In this document: in pieces, positions 5,921-6,022 of the stretch
Position numbering within the stretch: the stretch's first letter is position 1
Layout of the letters: each line of letters starts with the position of its first letter
From: Deltaproteobacteria bacterium
GTDB lineage: Bacteria > Myxococcota > Myxococcia > SLRQ01
Assembly (NCBI GenBank): GCA_007128675.1
Contig: SKWY01000457.1
Span: 1-6,022, forward strand
Reading direction: 5' to 3'
DNA length: 6,022 bases
Position numbers and translations under genes: made by a program
The notes under the pieces: model-generated
The model's input: only the letters and a program-made list of their open reading frames with translations
Databases searched by the model: none
What the model was told of the DNA's origin: nothing

Positions 5921-6022
5921 ATGGCTACCTTGCTCATCTGCGACGACGAGAAGAACATTAGGCGAACCTTGCGCATGGTTCTCGAGGAAGAGGACCACGA
6001 GGTTCTGGAGGCATCCAGCGCC
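5921..6022 (+). CDS. Response regulator receiver domain, NtrX-like (3'-partial)
   Basis: Only the first 34 codons lie in the window. They read MATLLICDDEKNIRRTLRMV followed by LEEEDHEVLEASSA. This is the start of a CheY-like receiver: strand beta-1, the acidic Asp8-Asp9 pair that binds magnesium, helix alpha-1 and strand beta-2. The phospho-acceptor aspartate would come some 45-50 residues in, beyond the window. Its place after an NtrY-like kinase suggests an NtrX-type regulator with a sigma-54 AAA+ domain and a DNA-binding domain, but those parts are not visible, so other output domains are possible. No strong ribosome binding site precedes the ATG: an AGG at 5905-5907 is 13 bases away. Cys7 takes the place of the commoner Val before the acidic pair. 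Confidence 0.85.
   Translation, partial: MATLLICDDEKNIRRTLRMVLEEEDHEVLEASSA

Overview
The window looks like a stretch of chromosome from a Gram-negative bacterium. It encodes an outer-membrane beta-barrel protein of the Omp85 type and an NtrY/NtrX-like two-component pair. Base composition is moderately high in G+C, and the codons AGA, CTA and ATA are not avoided. The PAS-less NtrY form and the gene set would suit a deltaproteobacterial or Myxococcota-like lineage, but that placement is an inference and cannot be proved from this sequence. All recognised genes lie on the + strand and nearly all of the window is coding.

Layout: (1) 1-1958 holds the 3' part of a GT-B family 4 glycosyltransferase; its first Rossmann domain lies mostly before the window. 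Its second domain is followed by an unusually long (about 390 residues), proline- and charge-rich tail that is probably disordered. (2) The next gene overlaps or closely follows the first and ends at 3409. It encodes a small Omp85/TamA-like protein with a signal peptide, one POTRA domain and a beta-barrel. (3) After a 49-base gap with a small hairpin comes an exported protein that resembles DUF4390, ending at 4271. (4) A 523-residue NtrY-like sensor histidine kinase starts immediately after that stop, behind a strong ribosome binding site. (5) A 77-base gap with two adjacent short inverted repeats precedes the first 34 codons of a response regulator (5921 to the window edge), probably NtrX-like.

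How they may work together: the last three genes form a recognisable module of a DUF4390-type exported protein, an NtrY-like membrane sensor and a response regulator. The kinase would sense a periplasmic or membrane cue and phosphorylate the regulator. The glycosyltransferase and Omp85 genes are closely linked to each other and point to envelope or glycan work; whether they share a transcript or function with the signalling module is open. I see no mobile element, CRISPR array, tRNA or rRNA, and no clear evidence of a wholly new system. The most unusual items are the glycosyltransferase tail, the reduced Omp85 protein with an altered loop-6 motif, and the paired inverted repeats before the response regulator.
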